From PWXP01 sp040772845 (lineage in GTDB: Bacteria; Planctomycetota; Planctomycetia; Pirellulales; Thermoguttaceae): a stretch of 64,000 bases of DNA. The notes below the pieces were generated by a model. That model had not been told where the DNA came from. It saw nothing but the letters and a program-made list of their open reading frames with translations, and searched no databases. A program made the translations under genes and the position numbers. Below, in pieces: positions 33,210-43,273 of the stretch (its first letter is position 1; each line of letters opens with the position of its first letter). The stretch is taken from assembly GCA_040772845.1 (NCBI GenBank), contig JAXGXG010000001.1:124001-188000 (forward strand), read 5' to 3'.

Positions 33210-34270
33210 TCGATGACGATTGTGTTACCGGCGAATTGCTTGCCAATGCACTTGGGGAGTTCGGCTACACGGTAACGGTAGCGAACGACGGTTGTCAGGC
33301 GTTGGAATTGGCGCGGACCGGACTGTACCGGTTGGTTGTCTCCGACTGGGAAATGCCCGGAATGAGCGGCGTTGAGTTCTGCCGACAGATACGAAAGCGT
33401 TCGTGGAGCGGCTATATCTACGTGATCTTGCTGACTTCTTTCAGTGGTGTGGAAAACGTCGTTCGCGGCCTGGACGCCGGCGCCGACGATTTTCTGACAA
33501 AGCCGTTTCAGCCCCAGGAGCTTCGCGTTCGATTGCGGGCGGGTGAACGCGTGCTCGCCCTGGAAAGCCGTGAGGTTACCATTTTTGCATTGGCGAAGCT
33601 GGCCGAATCGCGCGATTCGGAAACCGGAACGCACCTGGAGCGTATCCGCGAGTACTGCCGCGTCCTTGGCGACGAGCTGTCCCGCTGGGACTCGTATTGT
33701 GACACGGTTGACGGCGAATACGTGCAACTGCTTTATTTGACCAGTCCGTTGCACGATATCGGGAAGGTCGGCATTCCGGATCGAGTGCTGCTGAAGCCTG
33801 GCCGGCTTACGCCGGAAGAGTTCGCGATTATGAAGCAGCACACGACGCTGGGCGCGAATACGCTTGATGCCGCAGCGAAGGCGCACACGGGCGCGCCATT
33901 CCTGACGATCGCTCGGGAGATCGCCTTGACGCATCACGAGCGATTCGACGGCAAAGGCTACCCGGATGGCTTGCGGGGAACGGAAATTCCGCTAAGTGGC
34001 CGGATCGTTGCTTTGGCCGACGTCTATGACGCGCTGACAAGCCGCCGCGTCTATAAGGATGCATTCAGTCACGAGGCGGCGCGCGACATCTTACTCGAGG
34101 GCTGCGGAACCCAGTTCGATCCGGATATCGTGAAGGCCTTCTTGAACCGCGAGGACGAGTTCATCGCGATCCGAGAGCGTCTCAGTGCTGAAGACGCGGC
34201 GCCGGGACTGTTCGTCGCAGATGCTTCTCAGGGCGAATCCTCAGTGCAGGAAGTCGCCTGGGCAGGCTGA
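33194..34270 (+). CDS. REC/HD-GYP response regulator (c-di-GMP phosphodiesterase)
   Basis: 358 residues from GTG 33194, overlapping the Hpt gene. REC domain (1-120): acidic VVDDDC, phospho-acceptor Asp51 in VSDWEMPGMSG, Thr in LLTSF, Lys in LTKPFQP. HD-GYP domain (~140-330): HDIGKVGIPD (HD at 187-188), HHERFDGKGYPDGL (GYP, ~247-258) and VALADVYDALTS. The metal and GYP residues are intact, so it should hydrolyse cyclic di-GMP when its REC is phosphorylated. This is the output step of the cluster and would lower c-di-GMP, usually favouring motility or dispersal. Confidence 0.9.
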   Translation: MRVLVVDDDCVTGELLANALGEFGYTVTVANDGCQALELARTGLYRLVVSDWEMPGMSGVEFCRQIRKRSWSGYIYVILLTSFSGVENVVRGLDAGADDFLTKPFQPQELRVRLRAGERVLALESREVTIFALAKLAESRDSETGTHLERIREYCRVLGDELSRWDSYCDTVDGEYVQLLYLTSPLHDIGKVGIPDRVLLKPGRLTPEEFAIMKQHTTLGANTLDAAAKAHTGAPFLTIAREIALTHHERFDGKGYPDGLRGTEIPLSGRIVALADVYDALTSRRVYKDAFSHEAARDILLEGCGTQFDPDIVKAFLNREDEFIAIRERLSAEDAAPGLFVADASQGESSVQEVAWAG

Positions 34271-34802
34271 CCACGGCAGCGAAGCGGCGGCTAGCGATGT
34301 GATGTGATATCGGGCTGTCTTGAATTGCAGGCCGATTCGCCCCATTGGGACGCGTCTTGTTCGATTCGCGGAAAACGGCCGTCCACGCGGCCCTCTGGCG
34401 ACTTCACCGCCATGCTCTTGACCCCCGTCCTCTTGACGGCATTCATTTCGGCTGCGGCTTGGACCGGATCGACTCCTCGCCTCCATACTTCTGGAAGCCG
34501 AAGCCGATTCTTGCGCCCAGCATCCCACCGGATACAGCGATTGCTGGGAGGCGGCTGCCTTCCCGGACTTCTTCTGCGTCGGCTCTGACGCCAGGCACAG
34601 GTTGATGCCCTCGTTGGGGAGAAGTCGTTCGGTTCGTTGTGGGGGGCGCCCTTTCCGGTAGTTTCGGATATGCGAGCGGGGTTTGGGGAGAAGAGCCTAG
34701 AAACGCCATGCCAATAGTGGCGGACGGGATTCCCGGCAATTAGAATCGGGGTTATCGATGCAGCTCGCGTTCGCTGAGGTCTCACTGTGGAGGAGCATTA
34801 CC
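34271..34802. other. Intergenic, no gene recognised
   Basis: A 532-bp gap between the response regulator and the hydrolase gene. Frames run through it on both strands but none carries family features. GGAGGAG (34790-34796) is the ribosome binding site of the next gene. Confidence 0.4.
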
Positions 34803-35801
34803 ATGGCTGTTCGCACCACTAAGTTTCGCCTGTTTCAGGAACACTCCATTCCAACGGAAGGCAACGAAGTCTTGCACGCGAAGATGATGATGCCCAAACC
34901 GCCTTGCCAGCCGCAGCGGGTTGTCTTCATTTCCCCGTTGGTCGGCGCGGGAGCGGCTCAAACGCAACTGATCTTCCGCAGCCTGACGCGACGGGGATCT
35001 ATCCTCCTTTCTTTCGAATACCGGGGCCATTTGCATTCGACCGGCACGTTCACCTTGGATCGAACGGTCAGCGACGTGAAGCACGCGTTGATCTGGGCGT
35101 GGAACTATGCGAACGATCGCAATCTGCCGCTGCATGGCTTTACTACTTGCTATGGTACGATTCCGCTTCTCGCGCAGTTCGCCGGCAACGGTTGCGGTGT
35201 CTTGTTGCAGTCGCTCAGTACAATCTGCGGCCTGTTTCGTCTTGACCAGATCATGAAGCTGGAGAACTTCATGCCGATCCTGTCTCGGCATCTTGGCCGC
35301 GAATTGAGTTGCGCTTCCGTGCTTCAGGGGCTTCATCGCAACGAGCTCGATTGTGACAGCAGGCCTTTCCGGCAAGCGCTGCATGAGTTTCTGGCGGGGC
35401 TGTTTCCGGAGCTTCGGATCCAGTACGACCGTTTCGAGGAGTTGTCTTACGATCGAGCCGACGTTGCGGCGACGTTGCGGCAGTTTCTCGAAGCGCGGTA
35501 TCTCGAAGGCGTCAAGGTTCCCGCCTGGATGCCGTGTCACTTCTTCTACGGGCACAACGACGAGCTGCTATCTGTCGATACGGCAGCGGGAAGCGAAAGC
35601 TACAGAAAGCATGTCCTTTCACTGGCGCCTCATGCTGTGGTCGACGGATACGACATCGATCATTACGGGCGCGGGCCCGAACATGAGGTCTTGATGAGCC
35701 GGTTGGGCGATATTTGGGAGCAGTATGACGGACTGGCTGCTCATCACGAGGACTATCAGGGATTGGTTCAGATGGACGGCATTCTCGGAGGCATGGGTTA
35801 G
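34803..35801 (+). CDS. Alpha/beta-hydrolase-like protein with Cys at the nucleophile elbow
   Basis: 332 residues from ATG 34803, preceded by GGAGGAG. The order of motifs fits an alpha/beta-hydrolase: a first strand with VVFISPLVGAGAAQ (oxyanion region), FEYRGH after the next strand, the elbow LHGFTTCYGTI where Cys stands at the usual Ser position, an acid strand FFYGHNDELLS (Asp) and a late HYGRGPEH (His). A Cys nucleophile and the arrangement RGH..STG recall LuxD-type thioesterases and similar acyl hydrolases, but I cannot make a firm match. It is the third gene of the signalling cluster and next to a methyltransferase-like gene. Confidence 0.6.
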   Translation: MAVRTTKFRLFQEHSIPTEGNEVLHAKMMMPKPPCQPQRVVFISPLVGAGAAQTQLIFRSLTRRGSILLSFEYRGHLHSTGTFTLDRTVSDVKHALIWAWNYANDRNLPLHGFTTCYGTIPLLAQFAGNGCGVLLQSLSTICGLFRLDQIMKLENFMPILSRHLGRELSCASVLQGLHRNELDCDSRPFRQALHEFLAGLFPELRIQYDRFEELSYDRADVAATLRQFLEARYLEGVKVPAWMPCHFFYGHNDELLSVDTAAGSESYRKHVLSLAPHAVVDGYDIDHYGRGPEHEVLMSRLGDIWEQYDGLAAHHEDYQGLVQMDGILGGMG

Positions 35802-35866
35802 AAGAGGCCTCCGGTTCGTTCGTTTGCCGTTTCCACCAAGTTCATCGTTATGAGAGGGCTCTTGAG

Positions 35867-36895
35867 ATGAAGCCGATTGTCCGATTCTGGAACGAGCAGT
35901 GCGGCGTGACTCGCCGGTTGGAGACCGATACCCAGGGCCAGCGATTGCTGAACCGGTACGCAGTTGCGCCTCTGATGAATACATTCCCGTCGGTGGCTAC
36001 CGCGATCTTCTCTCGGAGTCGTGGCGAACTGGCCCGCCGACTGTTCGCAGAACGCGAGGGAGGTTCGTTTCGCGTTCTGCGGGCGATGTACGAGTATGAA
36101 AAACCGGGGAACTCGGGCGATTTGCTCAACCGGATCCTCATGCAGTCGCCGGCGATCAAGGCCGCCAGAAACCGTCGCGCCATCGCGCAACGCTTGCTGG
36201 AGATCTGCCTGGAGGAACAACCTGCCGGCGAGCCCGTTCTCGTCCTGGCCTTCGGAGGCGGCGATGGGCGATTGGAGGCGGAAGTGATTGCCCGAACAGG
36301 AAGGCCGGACATCTACTACTGCTCGGTCGATAAGGATGCCGACGCCGCCGCCGAAAACCGCAAGGTGATGGAGGAGCACGGGCTGGGCCGCAGGGGGTTC
36401 GTCTTTTCCGGCAACGTGGCGGAGAAGCGTGATTTGGAAACGGTTCTGGAAGCGGCCGGCCGCGAGCTTTCGGCGACCTTCCGTCAGGTGAACGTCTCCG
36501 TCTGCCTTGGCATCGCAGAGTATCTGGACATGGGGTCGGCCTCGAACGAGAAGCTTGCGAGTTTGCTCGACGCCGTCTATGGCGTGACGCGAGAGGAAGG
36601 GAGTCTGATTATCAGCCAGACCGATTATCATGACAGGGTGGCGTATCTGGAGCGGGAGTTGGCATGGTATATGCGCCTTCGGGACATTGATGAGTTGGCG
36701 ACCGAAGTCGAGAAGGCGAAGTGGCGAATCTCGGTGTGTGAGCACGAGCCGATGCGGTTGATCAGCATGTGCCTGGCGAAGAAGTCGCCGGCTGCGCTTC
36801 GGCGGTTTGACGATGCAGACCGGCCGACGCCTGCCCGTGTGCAAGAGGTTCCGGTGTCGCGTTCCAAAGGGCGTGTGGGTGTTGGAGGCCGTTGA
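35867..36895 (+). CDS. Class I SAM-dependent methyltransferase-like protein
   Basis: 342 residues. Motif I is VLVLAFGGGDGRLEAEV (G-G-G-D-G-R, unusual against the normal G.G.G), the ribose-binding acidic strand is YYCSVDKDADAAAENRKVME, and motif IV is in NVSVCLGIAEYLDMGS; these support a class I Rossmann fold. Before it is a ~130-residue N-terminal helical domain (MKPIVRFWNEQCGVTRRLET) that I do not recognise and that may bind substrate. Methylation is inferred, and the modified glycine loop leaves room for a non-catalytic role. It lies between the hydrolase and the hybrid kinase on the same strand, 66 bp and 293 bp away. Confidence 0.6.
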   Translation: MKPIVRFWNEQCGVTRRLETDTQGQRLLNRYAVAPLMNTFPSVATAIFSRSRGELARRLFAEREGGSFRVLRAMYEYEKPGNSGDLLNRILMQSPAIKAARNRRAIAQRLLEICLEEQPAGEPVLVLAFGGGDGRLEAEVIARTGRPDIYYCSVDKDADAAAENRKVMEEHGLGRRGFVFSGNVAEKRDLETVLEAAGRELSATFRQVNVSVCLGIAEYLDMGSASNEKLASLLDAVYGVTREEGSLIISQTDYHDRVAYLERELAWYMRLRDIDELATEVEKAKWRISVCEHEPMRLISMCLAKKSPAALRRFDDADRPTPARVQEVPVSRSKGRVGVGGR

Positions 36896-37188
36896 GGATT
36901 TCCGGCCGCATGCGGCAGATCGCTTTGTGGCGTCCCTCCGCCCGCGATGCAAGCGCGCCGTCGCCGTGCCGGTCGGTACGCCTCTCCAAGAGTCCGGGTA
37001 ACCGGTGTGACTGTCGCTACCGCTATCATCCGCGTAGCCGGTTTCAATTGGTTTTCTTGCGACGTTCGTTCGTTTTGTGCTGGCCGGCGGGCCGCATCGG
37101 GCCAAGCGGCAAGCTAAACTAGCTTAAATACCATCTGAGTGGATGGAATTCTGGCGGCTGGCGTTAGTCTTGTGCCCTGGCGCGACGA
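36896..37188. other. Intergenic with short palindrome
   Basis: No gene. A perfect AAGCTA-AAC-TAGCTT inverted repeat lies at 37111-37125, 64 bp before the kinase start, a candidate operator. No clear Shine-Dalgarno precedes ATG 37189. Confidence 0.4.
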
Positions 37189-40100
37189 ATGAGCAACTCG
37201 GCCCGCAGACAATCTGAACCGGCAGACGGCGCGTTGCCGGTCCGGGATATTACCGGCGAACGACTGATCGGCGACCGCTATCGACCGGTCGATCTGTCGC
37301 AACGGGACCGTGATGCGGTGCGCGTGCTGGCGAGCGATGTCCAGTCGGGCCGGATGGTCGTGATCCGGTGGCTGCCGCTGGACGCGGGGCCTTCCCAGAC
37401 GCGGCTCCAACTCGAGCGCGAAGTGGAGATTGTCCGCAGGTTGCAGGAGCGGTCTCTGGGTGGGCCGGTCGAGATAGGCCAGGACGGAGAACGGCTCTTT
37501 GTGGCGCTTCCCTTTGTCAGAGGGATTCCTTTGCAGCGGCGTCTCAATTCCGGAGCGCTCAGTCTTCAGGATGCCGTTACGATTGGAGGTTGCCTCTTTT
37601 CGGCCTTGAAGATGGCGCATGCACATGGAATCTTGCATCGCGACATCCGGCCGGCCAACGTGGTCGTCAGCAGGCATTCTCCAGTCTCTTCGGCCGTTCT
37701 GACCGACTTCTGCCTGGGACACTTTGCCGACCCGACCTACCTCACAGCCGAAGAATCGCTGGAGGTCGCCCGCTATCGATCTCCGGAGCATGCCGGGCTG
37801 TTGGATCACGACGTGGCGGAGGCATCAGATCTCTATTCTGCGGGAATTGTGCTTTTTGAATGTCTTGCAGGGCGTCCTCCCTTCGATGGGAAAGAGGTCG
37901 GGGACGTCTTGTTGGAGCATATGACAGCCGGGGTTCCGGAACTGCGTAGTCTGGGAATCGACATTCCTCGCCCGTTGGACGAACTGATTCAGCGGCTGCT
38001 ACGCAAGGATCCCCGAAACCGATATCAGAGCGCCCAGGCGGTTCTTGCCGACCTGGAATGGATTGTCGGAGAAATCGAAGGAGAAGACGATTCCGGGCGC
38101 GTCGTAGGCGCTTGCGACTGGCGCCCGACGCTTACCGAACCTGCCCTGGTCGGCCGGCATCGCGAGTTGAAACAACTGGAAGAAGAGATTCGGCACACGA
38201 TAGCCGGGCAATCTCGCCTGATATCCCTGGAGGCGGAATCGGGCGGTGGGAAGACCCGACTTCTCTCCGAAGTCGCCCTGATGGGCGAACGCCGGGGGAT
38301 GCAGGTGTACCGTGGTCAGGGCTCGGAACAGGTGGGGCAGCAGCCGTACCATGTTCTCGGCGGTGTTGTCGAACAGATCATTGCCAGGGCCCAGTGCGAA
38401 CCTGCATGGGGCCGCGAACTCCATGATCGCTTGGGCGAACATGCCGACGCCGTCGGAGCCGTTCTGCCGAGCATGGCGGAAGCCTTGGGTTGGGAACGGC
38501 CGGAAACCCTTGGTCCCGAGGCGTTTGCCGAATATCGGAGCGTCCAGGCGTTGGTTGCACTGCTTGACTCGCTGGGCGATGAGGGCCGTCCGGCAATGAT
38601 CCTTCTGGACGATTGCCAATGGGCCGATGAGATGGCGATTCGCTTGATTGCGCAATGGCGCCGCGATCGCGCCGGGAACGGCAGCCGGCGCGTGCCGGCG
38701 CTGGTCGTTCTCGCGTTTCGTTCGGAAGAGGTCGAAGCCACGCATCCCTTGCGGAAGATACCGACCTCGCTTCACCTGCGGCTGGCCAGTTTCGGGGCGG
38801 CCGAGGTGAAATGCCTGCTGGAATCGATGGCCGGTCCTCTGCCAGTCGAGGCGATTGAGGTGGCGGTCCGGCTTTCGCAGGGGAGTCCGTTCATGGCCGC
38901 CGCCGTGCTCCGCGGCATGGTGGAGTCCGGCGTTCTTCTGGCCGAGTCCGACGGTTGGCGTGTCGAATTGCTCGCCTTGGCCGATCTTCAGTCGTCGCGC
39001 CGGGCCGCCGATTTCCTGTTGCAGCGAATCGATTTGCTTCCTGCGGAGACGGTAGGGCTTATGACGGTCGGCGCCGTACTGGGCAAACACTTCGATCCCG
39101 GCTTTGCCGCGTCGCTGATCGGCATGTCGTCGTCTCGGTCCCGGTCCGTCCTGGACGAGGCCCAGAATCGCCACTTTCTCTGGTTCCGGCCGGACAAGAG
39201 CGAATGTGTGTTTGTGCACGACAAGATTCGCGGCGCACTGCTTGCCCGCCTGCCGCGATCTCGGCGCAAGGAGTTGCACCGTTGCATTGCACGGCGTTTG
39301 CAGCGGCAACATCCGAAGCCGATTTATGAGCTGGCCTACCATTTCGATGCGGCGGACGAGAGCGACGAGGCGCTTCCGTATGCGCTGGCGGCTGCGGAGC
39401 AGGCGCGGTCACGGCATTCGCTGGAGGTTGCCGAGCAACTGTACCGTATCGCACTGCGCGGCGAGCACTCGGTCGACGAACAGACGCGGTATCATGTCCG
39501 TGAAGGGCTCGGCGACGTATTGATGCTGCGAGGCAAATACGAAGATGCGCGGCAGATGTTCGAGGCTGCGGCTACGGTGGCTGAGGGCGACTGCGCGCGG
39601 GCGCAGATTCTGGGGCGCCTCGGCGAGTTGGACTTCAAGCGAGGCGACATGCAGCGGGCCGCCGGCGCCGTTGAGGAGTCGTTGCGGTTGCTTGGCTGCT
39701 CGTACCCCGGCAAGATGCCATGGTGCCTCTTTACATTACTGTCGGCGGCGGTCATCCAAGGATTCCACACGATCTTCCCGCGGCTCTTTTTGGGCTGGTG
39801 CAAGCGAAAGCCATCGAAAGTCGAGCTGCTGCGTATCCGGCTGCGTAGTCGTCTGGCCTATGTCTACTGGTTTACCCGAGGAAAGCTCCAGCCGTTTCTG
39901 TTGAATTTGCACAGTATGAATGTGGCGGAGAAATACGCTCCGACCTTGGAGCTGGCGCAGGTCTATTCCGAGCATTCGATGGGGATGATCGTACTCGGCT
40001 GTTTCCGCCGCGCCATTGCTTGTGTTGCGAAATCGTTTGAAATCCGCCGATCGCTTGGCGATTTATGGGGGCAGGGGCAGTCGCTCAGTTTCCATGGCGT

Positions 40101-42822
40101 CGTGCTCTATGCCGCATCGCGATACAACGAGGCTATCGAGAAATGCCGCGAGGCGGTTCGTCTGCTCGAACGTACCGGCGATTGTTGGGAGATGCACATT
40201 GCGCGGTATCAGATTGCCGCCTCCCTGTATCGTCTGGGCGATCTTTCGGGCGCTCTGGAAGAAGCGCGGCGAATGCATTGGTCGGCCATGGAATTGGGCG
40301 AAGAGCAAGCGTCCGGGATCAGCTTGGACATCTGGGCCCTGGCCACGGGAGGGCGCGTTCCTGAGAAAATTCTCGCGGAAGAGGCCGCTCGCCACCGGTA
40401 CGATGCTCAGGGCAAGCTGCAAGTCCTTCTGGCGCAGGGCATCCAGTGGATGGCCGACCAACGGTACGAAGCCGCCGTCTTGACACTGGAGCGCGCCGTG
40501 CAGGAGGGACGCCGGCTCGGTCTGGCCAATGCCTATACTGCGCCGGCGCTTCCGTGGCTGGCCACCGCGCTGCGATGCCAGGCGGAGAACCGGGAGGAAC
40601 TGACCCCGGGCCCGCGGGCAGAGTTGCTCAGACGCGCCGAACGGATTGCCCGCCGCGCCGTACGGATTGCACGCCGCCTGACGAACGATCTTCCTCACGC
40701 ACTCCGCGAGCTGGCGCTGATTCGCGCCATGCAGGGGAAGACCCGCAGCGTCCGCCGGTTGCTTGATGAGAGCCTTGCCGTTGCCTTGCGCCAGCAGGCG
40801 CGTTACGAATACGCCCAGACACTCGAGGTGTGCGGCCGATTGGGGCAGGAACTCGGCTGGCCCGGCGCAGACCGGCAAGCAAGTCGGGCCCAGAGCCTCT
40901 TGCACCGGCTGCGGCTCCCGAAGCGAGACGATGGCTGCGACCCCGTCGCCAAACCAGCCACGCTCTCTCTGGTCGATCGTTTCGACACGGTGCTCGCGTC
41001 GGGGCATCGGATCGCATCGGCCCTTTCCGCGTATGTCGTCTACGAGACATCGTGTGAGGCCGCCATACGCCTGTTGCGGGCAGAACAATGCCTGGTCATC
41101 GAGGTCGATTCGGAAACGCAGCCGAGCGAACTGATTCCCGTGGTGGGGAACACCGAGGGAGAATTCGATGAGACGGTTGTCCGTTCCGCCCTGGATGCGG
41201 GACGCGTTATCATCCCGGATGGCAACGGTGCAGGCGCCGAAGACGGGGCCGAACAGCGAGAACGGTCGGTGCTGTGTGCGCCGATCTACGTGCGCGGGCG
41301 GGCGGCGGCCTGCCTTTACGTCAGCCACGATCATCTGCACAGCCTGTTCGGGCCGGATGAAGAACGCCTGGCCAGCTTCATTACCACGATCGCCGGCGCC
41401 GCACTCGAAAACGCCGAGGGATTCGCGAAACTGCAACGGTGGAACGAAACGCTGGAAGGCCGTGTTGCCGAACGCACGGCCGCGGCCGAGGCCCGGGCCA
41501 AGGAGCTCGCCCGCTCGAACGACGAACTGAAACGCACGGCCGACGAACTCCGTCAGACCGAAACCCGCCTGAGAGACGCCCACAAGGCCGCCGAGGCGGC
41601 GAACCGCGCCAAGAGCCGCTTCCTGGCCACCATGAGCCACGAAATCCGTACGCCCATGAACGGAATCCTCGGAATGGCCGAACTGGCGCTCAATACCGCG
41701 CTTACGGATCAGCAACGTGACTACATGATGACCGTCAGGCAATCAGGGCAGGCACTGTTGACTCTGTTGAACGACATCCTCGATTTCTCCAAGATCGAAG
41801 CCGGGCGGATGGAACTGGAGCAGATCACCTTCGATGTGCGCAACGCGGTCGGGGACGTCGTCCGGTTGCTGGAATGCTCTGCGGCAAAGAAGAACCTCGA
41901 ACTCGTCTATCGCTTCGATTCCGATGTTCCCGACGTCGTCGTGGGCGACCCGGTTCGCCTGCGGCAGATTCTCATGAACCTTGTAAGCAACGCCGTCAAG
42001 TTCACCGAGCAGGGGAAAGTCGCCATCGAGGTGCAGACGGAAACGTCTGATGATTCCGAGGCCATCCTGCATTTTTCGGTGGCCGATACAGGAATCGGCA
42101 TTCCCGCTGACAAACAGCGAGATATCTTCGACGCGTTCCGGCAGAGCGACAGTTCGACAACACGCCGGTATGGCGGAACCGGGCTGGGGTTGGCCATTTC
42201 CTTCCAGTTGGTGTCCTTGATGAACGGATGCATCTGGGTGGAGAGCGAGGTGGGCCGTGGAAGCACGTTCCATTTCCGCATTCCATTGTGCCGGTCGGAA
42301 CTGTCGGCCAGGGAGTTGTCCGACATGGCCGGTTCATCAAATCAGGACGAGGCGGATCGCTGCGGCTCGGGTTCGAACGAAACCGCGCCGCTTCGAGTGC
42401 TCCTGGCCGAAGACGATCCGATCAATCAGGACGTGGCCGTCGGCCTGCTCGAACTGCGCGGACATAGTGTCGAGGTGTGCGGCACCGGCCAAGAGGCGGT
42501 CGATGCCTTCCGGCGCGAGGCGTTCGACGTGGTGCTGATGGATGTGGAAATGCCCGAGATGGACGGATTCGCCGCAACTCGGATCCTGCGAGAGATCGAG
42601 GAGGCATCAGGAACGCATATCCCAATTATCGCAATGACCGCCCATACCCAGGAATCGCTGCGGCAGAAATGTCTTGCGGCCGGAATGGACGACTATATTC
42701 CGAAACCCATCGATCCGCCGAGACTCTTCCAGGTACTTCATGCCGCCGGAAACTCCAGGAACGCAGGCAACCCTCCCGCGGCGCCAAATGCCCATCCTCC
42801 GGCCCTGCAGGACGTGAGCTGA
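37189..42822 (+). CDS. HstK-type hybrid kinase: STK-like, AAA, TPR, GAF, HisKA, HATPase, REC
   Basis: 1877 residues. Domains: Ser/Thr-kinase-like (~1-290) with HRDIRPAN at ~150 but VVIRW where the VAIK Lys should be and TDFCLG in place of DFG; AAA/NB-ARC-like ATPase (~315-560) with Walker A EAESGGGKTRLLSE and Walker B MILLDDCQWAD; TPR-like helical region (~700-1240); GAF (~1270-1420); coiled coil; HisKA with SHEIRTPMNGILGM, His at 1484; HATPase_c (~1600-1715, DTGIGIP, GTGLGL); REC with acceptor Asp1785 in VLMDVEMPEMDG. This is the HstK family of cyanobacteria and planctomycetes. I infer it starts the relay that ends in the Hpt and HD-GYP proteins upstream. No membrane segment is seen, so it probably senses cytoplasmic or diffusible signals. 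Confidence 0.9.
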   Translation: MSNSARRQSEPADGALPVRDITGERLIGDRYRPVDLSQRDRDAVRVLASDVQSGRMVVIRWLPLDAGPSQTRLQLEREVEIVRRLQERSLGGPVEIGQDGERLFVALPFVRGIPLQRRLNSGALSLQDAVTIGGCLFSALKMAHAHGILHRDIRPANVVVSRHSPVSSAVLTDFCLGHFADPTYLTAEESLEVARYRSPEHAGLLDHDVAEASDLYSAGIVLFECLAGRPPFDGKEVGDVLLEHMTAGVPELRSLGIDIPRPLDELIQRLLRKDPRNRYQSAQAVLADLEWIVGEIEGEDDSGRVVGACDWRPTLTEPALVGRHRELKQLEEEIRHTIAGQSRLISLEAESGGGKTRLLSEVALMGERRGMQVYRGQGSEQVGQQPYHVLGGVVEQIIARAQCEPAWGRELHDRLGEHADAVGAVLPSMAEALGWERPETLGPEAFAEYRSVQALVALLDSLGDEGRPAMILLDDCQWADEMAIRLIAQWRRDRAGNGSRRVPALVVLAFRSEEVEATHPLRKIPTSLHLRLASFGAAEVKCLLESMAGPLPVEAIEVAVRLSQGSPFMAAAVLRGMVESGVLLAESDGWRVELLALADLQSSRRAADFLLQRIDLLPAETVGLMTVGAVLGKHFDPGFAASLIGMSSSRSRSVLDEAQNRHFLWFRPDKSECVFVHDKIRGALLARLPRSRRKELHRCIARRLQRQHPKPIYELAYHFDAADESDEALPYALAAAEQARSRHSLEVAEQLYRIALRGEHSVDEQTRYHVREGLGDVLMLRGKYEDARQMFEAAATVAEGDCARAQILGRLGELDFKRGDMQRAAGAVEESLRLLGCSYPGKMPWCLFTLLSAAVIQGFHTIFPRLFLGWCKRKPSKVELLRIRLRSRLAYVYWFTRGKLQPFLLNLHSMNVAEKYAPTLELAQVYSEHSMGMIVLGCFRRAIACVAKSFEIRRSLGDLWGQGQSLSFHGVVLYAASRYNEAIEKCREAVRLLERTGDCWEMHIARYQIAASLYRLGDLSGALEEARRMHWSAMELGEEQASGISLDIWALATGGRVPEKILAEEAARHRYDAQGKLQVLLAQGIQWMADQRYEAAVLTLERAVQEGRRLGLANAYTAPALPWLATALRCQAENREELTPGPRAELLRRAERIARRAVRIARRLTNDLPHALRELALIRAMQGKTRSVRRLLDESLAVALRQQARYEYAQTLEVCGRLGQELGWPGADRQASRAQSLLHRLRLPKRDDGCDPVAKPATLSLVDRFDTVLASGHRIASALSAYVVYETSCEAAIRLLRAEQCLVIEVDSETQPSELIPVVGNTEGEFDETVVRSALDAGRVIIPDGNGAGAEDGAEQRERSVLCAPIYVRGRAAACLYVSHDHLHSLFGPDEERLASFITTIAGAALENAEGFAKLQRWNETLEGRVAERTAAAEARAKELARSNDELKRTADELRQTETRLRDAHKAAEAANRAKSRFLATMSHEIRTPMNGILGMAELALNTALTDQQRDYMMTVRQSGQALLTLLNDILDFSKIEAGRMELEQITFDVRNAVGDVVRLLECSAAKKNLELVYRFDSDVPDVVVGDPVRLRQILMNLVSNAVKFTEQGKVAIEVQTETSDDSEAILHFSVADTGIGIPADKQRDIFDAFRQSDSSTTRRYGGTGLGLAISFQLVSLMNGCIWVESEVGRGSTFHFRIPLCRSELSARELSDMAGSSNQDEADRCGSGSNETAPLRVLLAEDDPINQDVAVGLLELRGHSVEVCGTGQEAVDAFRREAFDVVLMDVEMPEMDGFAATRILREIEEASGTHIPIIAMTAHTQESLRQKCLAAGMDDYIPKPIDPPRLFQVLHAAGNSRNAGNPPAAPNAHPPALQDVS

Positions 42823-42869
42823 GTGGCGCGAGTCAGCGCGTCCACTCGATCGCCTTGTTGCCCATAGGG

Positions 42870-43247
42870 TCAAAGCTGATAGATCGAGCCGATTCGCTTG
42901 AAGCCAAGCTTCTCATAATACGCGTCTTCATCGGAAAGGACATAAACGCCGACATCGGGATTCATTTGTTTGACTTCAACTAGCAACTTTCTTCCATAGC
43001 CATTGGCTCTGTGCGGCGGGGCAACATACAACTCGCTTACATACACTCCGAATCCATCGACCAAAGCACGTAGATACCCGCAAATCTCACCATGACGGAT
43101 ACAGACATAGGTTTCACTCTCAAGCAGTGCCTTCTTGAAGGCTGCTATTGCACCATCACTGGTGAATGGGCTCCAGTCCGGCTCTGCTTTGAGCAAGGCA
43201 ATCAAAGCATCCTCGTGTTCCTTGCGATATTGCGAGATACTGCACAT
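42870..43247 (-). CDS. GNAT-family N-acetyltransferase
   Basis: 125 residues from ATG 43247, with TTGAGGCG as its ribosome binding site; a TTG five codons upstream is less likely. Acetyl-CoA motif A is GVYVSELYVAPPHRANGYGR followed by KLLVEVKQ (R/Q-x-x-G-x-G/A form), and motif B is VLSDEDAYYEKLGFKRIG. Substrate unknown. It starts 27 bp downstream of a partial R1 repeat in the same orientation as the other R1-gene pairs. The gene lies opposite in strand to the kinase and after it, with a 47-bp gap. Confidence 0.85.
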   Translation of the reverse strand: MCSISQYRKEHEDALIALLKAEPDWSPFTSDGAIAAFKKALLESETYVCIRHGEICGYLRALVDGFGVYVSELYVAPPHRANGYGRKLLVEVKQMNPDVGVYVLSDEDAYYEKLGFKRIGSIYQL

Positions 43248-43273
43248 CGGAAGTCGCCTCAACTGGCGGACTT

